From the NCBI GenBank assembly GCA_035655155.1, contig DASRVH010000107.1:1-64000 (forward strand): 64,000 nt of DNA, read 5' to 3'. A program made the position numbers and the translations under genes. Origin of the DNA: Lentisalinibacter sp035655155 (lineage in GTDB: Bacteria > Pseudomonadota > Gammaproteobacteria > Steroidobacterales > Woeseiaceae). The notes under the pieces are model-generated. The model saw nothing but the letters and a program-made list of their open reading frames with translations. It was not told the DNA's origin and ran no database searches. Positions within the stretch are counted from its first letter, which is position 1, and each line of letters begins with the position of its first letter. Of this stretch, positions 23,259 to 31,282 are shown in pieces.

Positions 23259-24004
23259 CAGATCATGTACATACCGCCGTTCACGTGGAGGGTCTCGCCG
23301 GTGATGTACGCCCCCGCCGGCGACGCCAGGAATACCGCCGCCGCGGCGATGTCCGCCGCCTCGCCGAGCCGGCCGAGCGGTATCTGCCCGAGCAGCGTTT
23401 CCTGCTGGCCTTCCTCCAGCGCGCCGGTCATGTCCGTGCGGATGAAGCCGGGCGCGATGACGTTGACGGTGATGCCCCGGGAGCCGACCTCGCGGGCGAG
23501 CGACTTGGAGAAGCCGATGATGCCGGCCTTCGCGGCCGCATAGTTCGACTGCCCCGCGTTGCCCATCACGCCGACCACCGAGGCGATGCTGATGATGCGC
23601 CCCGCGCGTTTCTTCATCATGCCGCGCAGGCAGGCCTTGCTCATGCGGTAGACGCCGGACAGGTTGGTCTGCAGGATCTCGTCCCATTCGTCCGGCTTCA
23701 TCCGCAGCAGCAGATTGTCGCGGGTGATGCCCGCGTTGTTCACCAGGATGTCCGGAGGCGCGTCCAGTGCGCCGGTCAGCGCCTCCACCGAGGCCGGGTC
23801 GGAGACGTCCAGCACCGCCCCCGCGCCCTGCCCGCCCAGCCGTTCGCCGATGGCCTGCGCGCCGGCCTCGGAGGTGGCCGTGCCGATCACGCGGGCGCCC
23901 GCGGCCGCCAGCCCGTCGGCGATGGCGGCGCCGATGCCTCGCGAGGCACCCGTCACCAGGGCCGTCTGCCCCTCCAGTAAGTCGGCAGCAAAGATTCCAG
24001 CCAT
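23258..24004 (-). CDS. fabG: 3-oxoacyl-ACP reductase FabG
   Basis: A 248-residue SDR enzyme that reduces 3-oxoacyl-ACP with NADPH. It shows TGASRGIGAAIA at the N-terminus, NNAGITRDNLLLRMKPDEWD (the FabG signature), SIASVVGVMGNAGQSNYAAAKAG with the Ser/Tyr/Lys triad, VIAPGFIRTDMT, and the terminal GETLHVNGGMYM. The linked position 3 bp behind fabD identifies it as the fatty-acid-synthase copy. Confidence 0.96.
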   Translation of the reverse strand: MAGIFAADLLEGQTALVTGASRGIGAAIADGLAAAGARVIGTATSEAGAQAIGERLGGQGAGAVLDVSDPASVEALTGALDAPPDILVNNAGITRDNLLLRMKPDEWDEILQTNLSGVYRMSKACLRGMMKKRAGRIISIASVVGVMGNAGQSNYAAAKAGIIGFSKSLAREVGSRGITVNVIAPGFIRTDMTGALEEGQQETLLGQIPLGRLGEAADIAAAAVFLASPAGAYITGETLHVNGGMYMI

Positions 24005-24007
24005 CGG

Positions 24008-24940
24008 TTACTCCTCTTCTTTCAGCAATGCGTCAAGGGCCGCCGGCGTGTCCAGCGCGGCGTGCGGCAGCGAGCGATCGATGCGCCGGCCCAGCCCGGC
24101 CAGCACCTTGCCGGGACCGCATTCGACTACCCGTCCGGCGCCCTCGGCCGCGAAGCGCTGTACCGTCTCCACCCAGCGCACGGGGCTGTAGAGCTGGCGC
24201 ACCAGCGCATCGGCGATGGCCGCCGGATCGGACTCGACCGCCACGTCGACGTTGTTGACCACCGGTATCGCGGGCGGCCCGATCGCCACCTCCTGCAGCG
24301 CCGCCTGCAGGCGGTCCGCCGCCGGGCGCATCAGCCGGCAATGCGACGGCACGCTGACCGGCAGCAGCATGGCCCGGCGCGCGCCGCTCTCCTTCGCGGC
24401 TTCGAGCGCCCGCTCCACGGCCGGCTTCTCGCCGGCGATCACGACCTGGCCGGGTGCGTTGTAGTTGACGGCCTCGACCACACCCGCCGACGCCGCCTGC
24501 TCGCAGGCCGCGCGGACGGCATCGTCGTCCAGGCCCAGCACGGCGGCCATGGCGCCGGCCTCTTCCGCCACGGCCTCCTGCATGAATCTCGCCCGCTCCC
24601 CGACCAGCCGGACCGCGTCGGTGAACGGCAACGCACCGGCTGCGACCAGCGCGGTATATTCGCCCAGAGAGTGACCCGCGAGCCACGCCGGCGCGGCTCC
24701 GCCCCGCTCCCGCCAGACGCGCCACGCGGCCATGCCCGCCGTCAGCATCAGCGGCTGGGTGTTGACGGTCAGTCCCAGCTCCGCCTCCGGCCCTTCCCGG
24801 GACAGCCTCCACAGATCACGCCCGAGCGCCTCGCCGGCCTCCTGGTAGGTTTCGCGCACGACCGGGAACGCCTCGGCGAGCTCGGCCTGCATGCCGAGGG
24901 ACTGCGATCCCTGGCCCGGAAACACGAATGCTGTCTTCAC
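24008..24940 (-). CDS. fabD: Malonyl-CoA--ACP transacylase
   Basis: A 310-residue acyltransferase that loads malonate onto ACP. It begins FVFPGQGSQSLGMQAEL; the nucleophile Ser is in AGHSLGEYTALVAAGAL (about residue 90), and the catalytic His is in VPSHCRLMRPA (about 200). The GTG start is preceded by GAGGA. plsX and fabH, which normally lie upstream of fabD, are absent: the preceding gene is a rhombosortase, and a perfect TATAAT lies at its stop codon. Confidence 0.95.
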   Translation of the reverse strand: MKTAFVFPGQGSQSLGMQAELAEAFPVVRETYQEAGEALGRDLWRLSREGPEAELGLTVNTQPLMLTAGMAAWRVWRERGGAAPAWLAGHSLGEYTALVAAGALPFTDAVRLVGERARFMQEAVAEEAGAMAAVLGLDDDAVRAACEQAASAGVVEAVNYNAPGQVVIAGEKPAVERALEAAKESGARRAMLLPVSVPSHCRLMRPAADRLQAALQEVAIGPPAIPVVNNVDVAVESDPAAIADALVRQLYSPVRWVETVQRFAAEGAGRVVECGPGKVLAGLGRRIDRSLPHAALDTPAALDALLKEEE

Positions 24941-25014
24941 GCGGTCCTCCCCCTCGCTGCTAATGGTAATGGTGGCGCCGGGCGAGGCATCTCTCCCCCG
25001 TCGCGGGTGGCGGG

Positions 25015-25020
25015 ATTATA
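25015..25020 (-). promoter_or_regulatory. Candidate -10 element (TATAAT) for the fab operon
   Basis: On the minus strand a consensus TATAAT overlaps the TAA stop of the rhombosortase gene, about 75 bases before the fabD start. No good -35 hexamer lies 16-18 bp upstream, so the site would need an activator or be weak. It is the only AT-rich element in the gap and offers a way to transcribe fabDG independently of the rhombosortase. Confidence 0.35.
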
Positions 25021-25645
25021 ACGTCTGTGACCCGCGGCTCCGGCGCGACCATGGCAGCGCGGCCAGCCCGGCGATCGCTCCGCCCAGCGCACCGTAGCGA
25101 TGGGCCTCCACCAGCACCGGGCCGCCCGCCGTCTGCTCCGCCCCCGGCAGGGGCCCGGCCAGTGCCTCCCACGCGAGTTTGCCGGCCAGCAGCGCCGCAA
25201 GGATGACGGCGGCAGGGTCCCGGTCTCGCAGGGCCGGCACGAGCCCTCCCGCCAGCAGCCCGTGCAGGACGCCGGACAGGCCGACGTACCAGGCGACCCC
25301 GGGGTGCAGCACATACAGCGCGGCGGCGATCGCCCCGGCGGAGGCCAGGATGATCCCCCACCAGACCGTGGCCCCGTACTCGCGCCCGGTCAGCCAGCCC
25401 ACCAGGGCGAGCCCGGCCAGGTTCAGTAGCAGGTGGCCCGGGCCGAGATGAACCAGGTGGGCCGTTGCGAGCCGCCACCATTCGCCGTCCGCCACGGCCG
25501 CCCGGCTGTAGCGCAGCGCGGCCGCCCCTTCGTCTCCGGCCACGGCCGCCGCGAGAGCCGCGCACGCCAGCACGGCGAGGGGAACCTTCGCGCCCCCGAA
25601 CGAGTCCCACCAGCCGTCAGCGGAATTGCCGGTTCGTAACCCCAT
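25016..25645 (-). CDS. rrtA: Rhombosortase (rhomboid-family intramembrane serine protease)
   Basis: A 209-residue, roughly six-helix rhomboid protease of the rhombosortase type, which processes proteins bearing the C-terminal GlyGly-CTERM anchor. The distinguishing motif ADGEWWRLATAHLVHLGPGH followed by LLLNLAGLALVG is at about residues 53-85; the catalytic Ser is in YVGLSGVLHGLL (about 120) and the His in EAHRYGALGGA (about 185). It is divergent from the type II secretion genes, consistent with the known link between GlyGly-CTERM proteins and type II secretion. No protein in this window ends with a GlyGly-CTERM tail. Confidence 0.82.
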   Translation of the reverse strand: MGLRTGNSADGWWDSFGGAKVPLAVLACAALAAAVAGDEGAAALRYSRAAVADGEWWRLATAHLVHLGPGHLLLNLAGLALVGWLTGREYGATVWWGIILASAGAIAAALYVLHPGVAWYVGLSGVLHGLLAGGLVPALRDRDPAAVILAALLAGKLAWEALAGPLPGAEQTAGGPVLVEAHRYGALGGAIAGLAALPWSRRSRGSQTL

Positions 25646-25730
25646 GTTTGCTACAATTTCGTTGATTGAAGGACAGCGGCAGAACGCTGTACACGTGGCT
25701 TTTTCTGGTTTTCTCCGGAGCAGAGATATC

Positions 25731-26207
25731 GTGCAACATTACCTGACTTGCGAGGCGCCGGACGTGCGCGGCGCCGCGGGCGCGACCCGACAGGCGGGCT
25801 TCACACTGATCGAGATCATGGTCGTGGTGGTCATCATCGGCCTGCTCGCGGCCATCATCGCACCGAACGTCATCGGCCGCATCGACGACGCCCAGATATC
25901 CAAGGTCAAGCAGGATATCCGCAGCATCGAATCGGCGCTGAAGCTCTATCGCCTGGACAACTTCCGCTACCCCACCACGGAGCAGGGCCTCGCCGCGCTG
26001 GTCGAGCGTCCCAACGACCCCAACATCAGGAACTGGCGGGCGGGCGGCTATCTGGACCGGCTGCCGAAGGATCCCTGGGACAACGTCTACCAGTATCTGA
26101 ACCCGGGTCAGCACGGCGAGATCGACATCTATACCCTGGGTGCCGACGGGCGACCCGGCGGCGAGGGCATCGATGCGGACCGGGGGAACTGGTCGCTGGA
26201 CGAGTGA
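25731..26207 (+). CDS. gspG: Type II secretion major pseudopilin GspG
   Basis: A 158-residue major pseudopilin that builds the periplasmic piston. The prepilin cleavage site is RQAG|FTLIEIMVVVVIIGLL with the conserved Glu at +5; the C-terminal part has the family pattern FRYPTTEQGLAALVERP, LPKDPWDNVYQYLNPGQHG and a Ca2+-loop-like DGRPGGEGIDADRGNW. The GTG at 25731 is preferred because CCGGAG lies ten bases upstream and it leaves a 23-residue leader; earlier ATGs at 25626 or 25644 would overlap the start of the rhombosortase gene. A possible promoter -10 (TACAAT, 25652-25657) lies between. It is the first gsp gene here: gspC-F are not in the window. Confidence 0.92.
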   Translation: MQHYLTCEAPDVRGAAGATRQAGFTLIEIMVVVVIIGLLAAIIAPNVIGRIDDAQISKVKQDIRSIESALKLYRLDNFRYPTTEQGLAALVERPNDPNIRNWRAGGYLDRLPKDPWDNVYQYLNPGQHGEIDIYTLGADGRPGGEGIDADRGNWSLDE

Positions 26208-26229
26208 TCGCCCGGCCAGCCCAGCGGCA

Positions 26230-26814
26230 ATGATCTCGCGCACGCCGGTGGGAGCGCGACGCCCGGCGGCCAGTCAGGGCTTCACCCTGATCGAGCTGCT
26301 GGTGGTGATCGTCATCCTCGGCATCTCGGTGGCCGCGGTGCTGCCCAGCATCGGCTTCCTGCAGGACGACCGGGAACTCCAGCGCGAGGCGCGACGCCTC
26401 GCCGCGCTGATCGAACTCGCGGCGGAGGAAGCGGCCATGCAGAGCCGTGACTACGGGCTGCGTTTCGGGCTGCATGGCTACCGCTTCTACGAGCAGGACC
26501 CGCAGACCGGGGCCTGGATCGAGATGGCCGGCGACGAGATCCTGCGCGAACGCACACTGTCCGACGACCTGCGTCTCGACCTGACGCTGGAGTCCCGCGA
26601 CATCCGTCTGTTCGAGGCCATCGAGGGCGACCGCCAGCCCCGCGATCCCGACGACGGGCCGGACCCCGGTCCCACGCCCCACGTGCTGCTGCTCTCCAGC
26701 GGCGATACGACGCCCTTCGAGCTGACGCTGAGCCGGGACTTCGACGACGCCCGCGCGGAACTCACCGGCGATTTCCTCGGCCGGGTCGAACTGGTCACGG
26801 AAGACGAGCCTTGA
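26230..26814 (+). CDS. gspH: Type II secretion minor pseudopilin GspH
   Basis: A 194-residue minor pseudopilin. The leader MISRTPVGARRPAASQG is followed by the cleaved hydrophobic helix FTLIELLVVIVILGISVAAV with Glu at +5, then a soluble beta-rich domain (YGLRFGLHGYRFYEQDPQTG, TPFELTLSRDFDDARAELTG). The ATG at 26230 was chosen over an in-frame codon at 26140 because it gives a normal short leader. It starts 22 bp after gspG and overlaps gspI by 4 bp. Confidence 0.88.
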   Translation: MISRTPVGARRPAASQGFTLIELLVVIVILGISVAAVLPSIGFLQDDRELQREARRLAALIELAAEEAAMQSRDYGLRFGLHGYRFYEQDPQTGAWIEMAGDEILRERTLSDDLRLDLTLESRDIRLFEAIEGDRQPRDPDDGPDPGPTPHVLLLSSGDTTPFELTLSRDFDDARAELTGDFLGRVELVTEDEP

Positions 26815-27233
26815 ACGCGCGGGGCTTCACCCTGGTGGAGGTGCTGATCGCGCTGGCCGTGGCGTCGCTCGGCCTGTCTGCGGTACTGGCCATGGGCACG
26901 CAGAGCATCGATACCTCACGCAGTCTGCGGGACCGCACCCTCGCCCTGTACGTCGGCCTGAACGAGATCACCGAGCTGCGCCTCAGCGGCGAATTCCCCG
27001 ACCCCGGTCGCTCGAACGGCGAGACAGAGATGGCCGACCGGCTGTGGCGCTGGGAATACGTGATCTCGGAGACCGGCGTCGAGAGCCTGCGCCGCATCGA
27101 TATCGCCGTCTCCCTGGCGGAACGGCCGGAAGACGTGGTGCGCAACGTCAGCGGCTTCATCGGCGAGCCCGGACCGCCGGGCGCCGCCAACGCGGCCTGG
27201 TCGCTGCCGCTGGGCGAAGGGGCGGACCGGTGA
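26811..27233 (+). CDS. gspI: Type II secretion minor pseudopilin GspI
   Basis: A 140-residue minor pseudopilin of the tip complex. Its very short leader MNARG precedes FTLVEVLIALAVASLGLSAV with Glu at +5, and the motif LGLNEITELRLSGEFPDPG-type stretch with WRWEYVISET follows. The start codon is TTG overlapping the gspH stop (TTGA, 4 bp), a rare start that depends on translational coupling. It partners with GspJ and GspK in the families studied. Confidence 0.88.
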   Translation: MNARGFTLVEVLIALAVASLGLSAVLAMGTQSIDTSRSLRDRTLALYVGLNEITELRLSGEFPDPGRSNGETEMADRLWRWEYVISETGVESLRRIDIAVSLAERPEDVVRNVSGFIGEPGPPGAANAAWSLPLGEGADR

Positions 27234-27847
27234 AAACGGCGCGACGGCGGCAGGCCGGCTTCACGCTGATCGAGGTCATGGTCTCGCTGGCCATCTTCGC
27301 GGCGCTGGCGGCCGCCGCGTACACCACCCTGAACGGGGTGGTGGAAGCCTCCCGCGTGGTCAGCGAGCAGATGAGCCGCCTGCAGGCCCTGCAGCGCACC
27401 GTGCAGCGCATGACCCTCGACTTCGGGCAGCTTACGCCGCGGCCCGTGCGTGACGAACTGGGCGACGGGCGCCTGCCGGTCCTGCGCGCGGACGGCCGCT
27501 CTCTCGATCTGGTCGAACTCAGCCGCGGGGGCTGGTCGAACCCGCTGGTGCTGCCCCGCCCCGCGCTGCAGCGGGTGGCCTACCGCATCGAGGAGGATCG
27601 GCTCATCCGCCGGCAATGGCCGGTGATGGACCGCACACTGGGCACCGAGCCTGCCGAGGCGACGCTGCTCGAAGGCCTGGAAGACATCCGCATCCGCTAT
27701 CTCTCCGGCGACGAGTGGACGGAGCAGTGGCCGCCGGACGCCGGCGCCGGCGCTCTCGGGCTGGCATTGCGGCCGCGCGCCGTTGAGATCGTGCTGGTGG
27801 TCGAGGGGCTCGGCGAGATCCGCCGGGTCGTCGAGGTGATCCAGTGA
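27230..27847 (+). CDS. gspJ: Type II secretion minor pseudopilin GspJ
   Basis: A 205-residue minor pseudopilin. The basic leader VKTARRRQAG is followed by FTLIEVMVSLAIFAALAAAA with Glu at +5. The soluble domain shows LQRTVQRMTLDFGQLTPRPV and a C-terminal RPRAVEIVLVVEGLGEI, as in GspJ. The GTG start overlaps the gspI stop by 4 bp (GTGA). Confidence 0.9.
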   Translation: MKTARRRQAGFTLIEVMVSLAIFAALAAAAYTTLNGVVEASRVVSEQMSRLQALQRTVQRMTLDFGQLTPRPVRDELGDGRLPVLRADGRSLDLVELSRGGWSNPLVLPRPALQRVAYRIEEDRLIRRQWPVMDRTLGTEPAEATLLEGLEDIRIRYLSGDEWTEQWPPDAGAGALGLALRPRAVEIVLVVEGLGEIRRVVEVIQ

Positions 27848-28782
27848 CTGGCGCGGCGCGGCAGCGCGGGGCCGTCGCCTTGATGTTCGCGATGCTGATC
27901 GTCGCACTCTGCACGCTCTATGCCGTCAGCCTGGCCTGGGATACGACGCTGGATCTGCGGCGCACCACTAACCTGCTCTGGCGGGAACAGGCCGCCCAGG
28001 TGGCCCTCGGCGCGGAGGAATGGGTGGGCATGATCCTGCGCCAGGATGCCGAGGACAGCGACACCGATCACCTGGGCGAGATCTGGGCCCAGCGCCTGCC
28101 GCCCCTGCCGGTGGACGGCGCGGGCATGAGCGGCGAGGTCGCCGGCGGTCTCACCGACCTGCAGGGCCGCTTCAACATCAACAACCTGCTGAATGCGGAC
28201 GGGGCCATCGACGAGCCTTCCCTGGAGCAGTTCCGCCGCCTGCTCCTCGCCCTCGGCCTGCAGCCCTCGCTGGCCGGCTCCGTGGCCGACTGGCTGGACG
28301 CGGACACCGAACCCCTGTTCCCCGACGGCGCGGAGGACGGCGAGTACACCGGCCGCGTCCCGCCCTACCGCAGCGCCAACATCTTCGTCGCCAGCGCCAG
28401 CGAACTGGCGGCGGTTGCCGGCATGGACCCCGACAGCTATCGCATCCTGCGGCCCCACGTCACCGCGCTGCCCGGCCGCACCCCCATCAACGTGAACACG
28501 GCCACGCCGGCCGTGCTGCAGTCGCTGGACGAGAACGTGACCGCCGCCGACGCCGAGCGCCTGCTGGCCGAGAGGGAGGACGGCGGCTTCGCCGACGTTA
28601 CGGCGTCGTTCTCCTCGCTGGTGCAGCCCGAGGTACTGAATACGCTCGGCGAATCAACGAATTACTTTCGGCTGGAGAGTATCGTTCGTATTGGCACCGT
28701 CAGGCTCACCATGTACAGTCTCCTCCAGCGTGGCCCTCAGGGCGACGTGTCGCCCATCCTGAGGACGTTTGGCACCGAATAG
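27844..28782 (+). CDS. gspK: Type II secretion minor pseudopilin GspK
   Basis: A 312-residue pseudopilin that caps the pilus tip. The leader MTGAARQRG precedes AVALMFAMLIVALCTLYAV; as usual for GspK, the +5 glutamate is missing. The large globular domain carries TDLQGRFNINNLLNADGAID (a helix-hairpin-like lead) and TPINVNTATPAVLQSLDENV, both typical of GspK. It begins with a GTG overlapping gspJ by 4 bp. Confidence 0.92.
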   Translation: MTGAARQRGAVALMFAMLIVALCTLYAVSLAWDTTLDLRRTTNLLWREQAAQVALGAEEWVGMILRQDAEDSDTDHLGEIWAQRLPPLPVDGAGMSGEVAGGLTDLQGRFNINNLLNADGAIDEPSLEQFRRLLLALGLQPSLAGSVADWLDADTEPLFPDGAEDGEYTGRVPPYRSANIFVASASELAAVAGMDPDSYRILRPHVTALPGRTPINVNTATPAVLQSLDENVTAADAERLLAEREDGGFADVTASFSSLVQPEVLNTLGESTNYFRLESIVRIGTVRLTMYSLLQRGPQGDVSPILRTFGTE

Positions 28783-28785
28783 AGC

Positions 28786-30063
28786 ATGGCCGAGATCTTC
28801 GTCATCCGCGTAGCGGGCGCTGACGCAAGCGAGACGGACTGGCTGGCGGTCGACTCCAGCGGTGCGCGCCGCGGCGAACCCGGCCACGGCACTCTGGCGG
28901 AAGCCGCGACCGCGGCCGGCGACCGGCGCGTGCATGTCCTGGTGCCTGCCACCGAGGTGCTGCTGACTTCCGCCGACGTGCCGGCCAAGGGCGCTCGGTT
29001 GCTGCAAGCCCTGCCGTTTGCTCTGGAGGAGCAGGTGGCCCAGGACGTCGACCGGCTCCACTTCGCCGCCGGCGAGCGGCGCAGCAACGGCCGCACCCCG
29101 GTGGCGGTGGTCGAGCGGGAGTTCCTCGACACCCTGCTCGCGCGGCTGCGCGAGGCCGGCATGGAACCGGCCGGCGTGTTCAGTGAAGCACAGGGTCTCG
29201 CCCGCATCCCCGGCACGCTGAGCGTGCTGATCGAGGACGACCACATCATCCTGAACGACGGCGCCTCGATGGAGCTCGCGCTGGAGGGGTTGCGCCCGGG
29301 CGACGCACTGGCGGCCATCGGCGCGCTGGACGATCCGGACGAACAGGACGAGTCTGCCGGCGAGGCGGCGGTGCCCCGGCACGTGCTGATCTACAGCGAC
29401 CCGGACGTCGCCGAGCGCCACGAACTGGAATTCCAGGCACTGCGCCAGCAGCTGGACAGCCTGGAGGTCAAGCTGCTGCCCGACGGCGCCCTGCCCCGGC
29501 TCGCCGTCACGGTCGCCGCGGGCGGCGGCATCAATCTGCTGCAGGGCCGCTACGCGCCGCGCAGCGCCACCGGCTCGCTGCTGCGGCCATGGCGGGCCGC
29601 GGCCGCACTGGCGGCCGCGCTGATCGTGCTTACGCTGATCGGCAGCGGCCTCCGATACGCCGAGCTGCGGGCGGAGGACGAACGGCTGCGGGCCGAGGTG
29701 GTGGAGGCCTTCCGCGCCGCCTTCCCATGGGTGCGCGAGGTGCGCGATCCCCGCGCCCAGATGAACTCCGAACTCGCGCGTCTCGGCCAGGGCGGCGGCA
29801 CCGAGCAGACGCCCCGACAGTTCCTCGCCACACTGGAGAGCATCAGCGCTGCCATGAACCAGACCTCGGGCACGCGCATCGAGGCCATCAGCTATCGTGA
29901 CGGGGTCATGGATATCCGGCTCACCGCGCCGGACGTCGCCACGCTGGACCGGCTGCGCAAGCTCGTCGACCAGGGTGGGCGGTTCACGGCCCGGATCCAG
30001 TCCACCGACCAGCAGGAAGGCAGCGTCCGCAGCCGCCTCCAGATCCAGGGAGCGGGCGCGTGA
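28786..30063 (+). CDS. gspL: Type II secretion inner-membrane protein GspL
   Basis: A 425-residue bitopic protein. The cytoplasmic actin-like domain (about 1-265) contacts the GspE ATPase: VLVPATEVLLTSADVPAKG and LPFALEEQVAQDVDRLHFAAG are typical. One membrane helix lies at about 268-288 (WRAAAALAAALIVLTLIG), and the periplasmic ferredoxin-like domain follows. It starts 3 bp after gspK and overlaps gspM by 4 bp. GspE itself is not in the window. Confidence 0.92.
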   Translation: MAEIFVIRVAGADASETDWLAVDSSGARRGEPGHGTLAEAATAAGDRRVHVLVPATEVLLTSADVPAKGARLLQALPFALEEQVAQDVDRLHFAAGERRSNGRTPVAVVEREFLDTLLARLREAGMEPAGVFSEAQGLARIPGTLSVLIEDDHIILNDGASMELALEGLRPGDALAAIGALDDPDEQDESAGEAAVPRHVLIYSDPDVAERHELEFQALRQQLDSLEVKLLPDGALPRLAVTVAAGGGINLLQGRYAPRSATGSLLRPWRAAAALAAALIVLTLIGSGLRYAELRAEDERLRAEVVEAFRAAFPWVREVRDPRAQMNSELARLGQGGGTEQTPRQFLATLESISAAMNQTSGTRIEAISYRDGVMDIRLTAPDVATLDRLRKLVDQGGRFTARIQSTDQQEGSVRSRLQIQGAGA

Positions 30064-30542
30064 AGGACTGGTTCCGGGATCTCGCTCCCCGGGAGCAGAT
30101 GCTCGTGGCGCTGGCGGGCGCGCTCACCATCGTGGTGGTGATCTACCTGGCCGTCTGGCTGCCCCTCGATCGGGCCAACGACCGGCTCGAGAACCAGGTG
30201 GCGAGCCAGCGCGAACTCGTCACCGATCTGCGCCAGCTGCGCGGCCGCCTGCCCTCCCCCTCCGGCGGCGGCGCCGCGTCCGCGCCGGGCGGGCAGTCGC
30301 TGGTGGTGGTGGTCGACAGCACCGTGCGCCAGCGCGGGCTGGGCACCACGCTGAAGCGCAGCCGGCCCCTGGACGGCGATTCCATCCAGGTCAGCTTCGA
30401 GAATGTCGCCTTCGATGCGCTGGTGGAGTGGCTGGGTCAGCTCGGCAGCCAGCATGGCATCGAGATCGGCTCCGCCTCCTTTTCCAACCGTGCGGAGCCC
30501 GGCCGCGTGGATGCCACGCTGACGCTGGAACGGGCGCTTTAG
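30060..30542 (+). CDS. gspM: Type II secretion inner-membrane protein GspM
   Basis: A 160-residue partner of GspL. The short cytoplasmic start LAPREQMLVALAGALTIVVV leads into one membrane helix at about residues 14-35. A coiled segment (ANDRLENQVASQRELVTDLR) and a periplasmic ferredoxin-like domain (FENVAFDALVEWLGQLG, GRVDATLTLERAL) follow. The GTG start overlaps the gspL stop by 4 bp. Serial 4-bp overlaps from gspH to gspM indicate tight coupling. Confidence 0.9.
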   Translation: MKDWFRDLAPREQMLVALAGALTIVVVIYLAVWLPLDRANDRLENQVASQRELVTDLRQLRGRLPSPSGGGAASAPGGQSLVVVVDSTVRQRGLGTTLKRSRPLDGDSIQVSFENVAFDALVEWLGQLGSQHGIEIGSASFSNRAEPGRVDATLTLERAL

Positions 30543-31282
30543 TGTTCTCCCGCCGCCTGCTCATCGCGGCCGCGGCCGCGGCGTTCGTTCTGGGCCTGGT
30601 CGCGCTGTTCCCTGCGCGCCTCGCCCTGGCCTGGTTCGCTCCGGCGGAGTTCCGCGCGGCCGGCGTCGAGGGCACGATCTGGAGCGGCCGGGCGGCGCGC
30701 GCCTCCGCCGGCGGGATTTTCCTGGCACCACTCCGCTGGGAGTTCCGCCCCGCGGCGCTGCTCGGTGGCGCGGCAGGCTACCGGATCGACGCGGAACTGC
30801 CGGGCGGCAGCGTCCGCGGGGACGTCGCGCTGAGCGTCACGGGCGCACTGAGCGTCTCCGATCTGCAGGCCTCCGTGCCCCTGGAGAGCGTCTCCCGGAT
30901 CATGCCGGTGGCGCAGGCGGAAGGCCGTCTCCGCGCGGACATCGAGCGCGGGCGCTTCGACGACGGCTGGCCCAGCGAACTGGTGGGCACCGTCAGCGTC
31001 GAGGACCTGGTGTACCGTCCGGCGGGCAGCAATTCCATCGGCAATTACCGGGTGGAGTTTCTGCCCACCGAAGAAGGCGGCCTGCGCGGCGTCCTGGCAG
31101 ACGGCGGCGGCCCGCTCGAGGTGGCGGGAGAGATCGCACTGACCGGCGAGCGGGATTACGTCCTTCGCGGCGAGGTCAAGGCGCGGCCGGGCGCGCCGGC
31201 GGCACTCGCGAATTCGCTGCGCTTCCTGGGTTCGGCGGACGAGGCCGGACGTCGGGAGTTCAGCCTGGCAGGCCGTCTCTGA
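30542..31282 (+). CDS. gspN: Type II secretion protein GspN
   Basis: A 246-residue inner-membrane-anchored protein. One N-terminal helix (LLIAAAAAAFVLGLVALFPA) is followed by the family opening WFAPAEFRAAGVEGTIWSGR and a periplasmic domain (LRWEFRPAALL, LVGTVSVEDLVYRP). GspN is present only in some systems and its role is unclear; it closes the gsp operon here. The GTG start shares a base with the gspM stop (TAGTG). The end overlaps the convergent helicase gene by 23 bp. Confidence 0.82.
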   Translation: MFSRRLLIAAAAAAFVLGLVALFPARLALAWFAPAEFRAAGVEGTIWSGRAARASAGGIFLAPLRWEFRPAALLGGAAGYRIDAELPGGSVRGDVALSVTGALSVSDLQASVPLESVSRIMPVAQAEGRLRADIERGRFDDGWPSELVGTVSVEDLVYRPAGSNSIGNYRVEFLPTEEGGLRGVLADGGGPLEVAGEIALTGERDYVLRGEVKARPGAPAALANSLRFLGSADEAGRREFSLAGRL

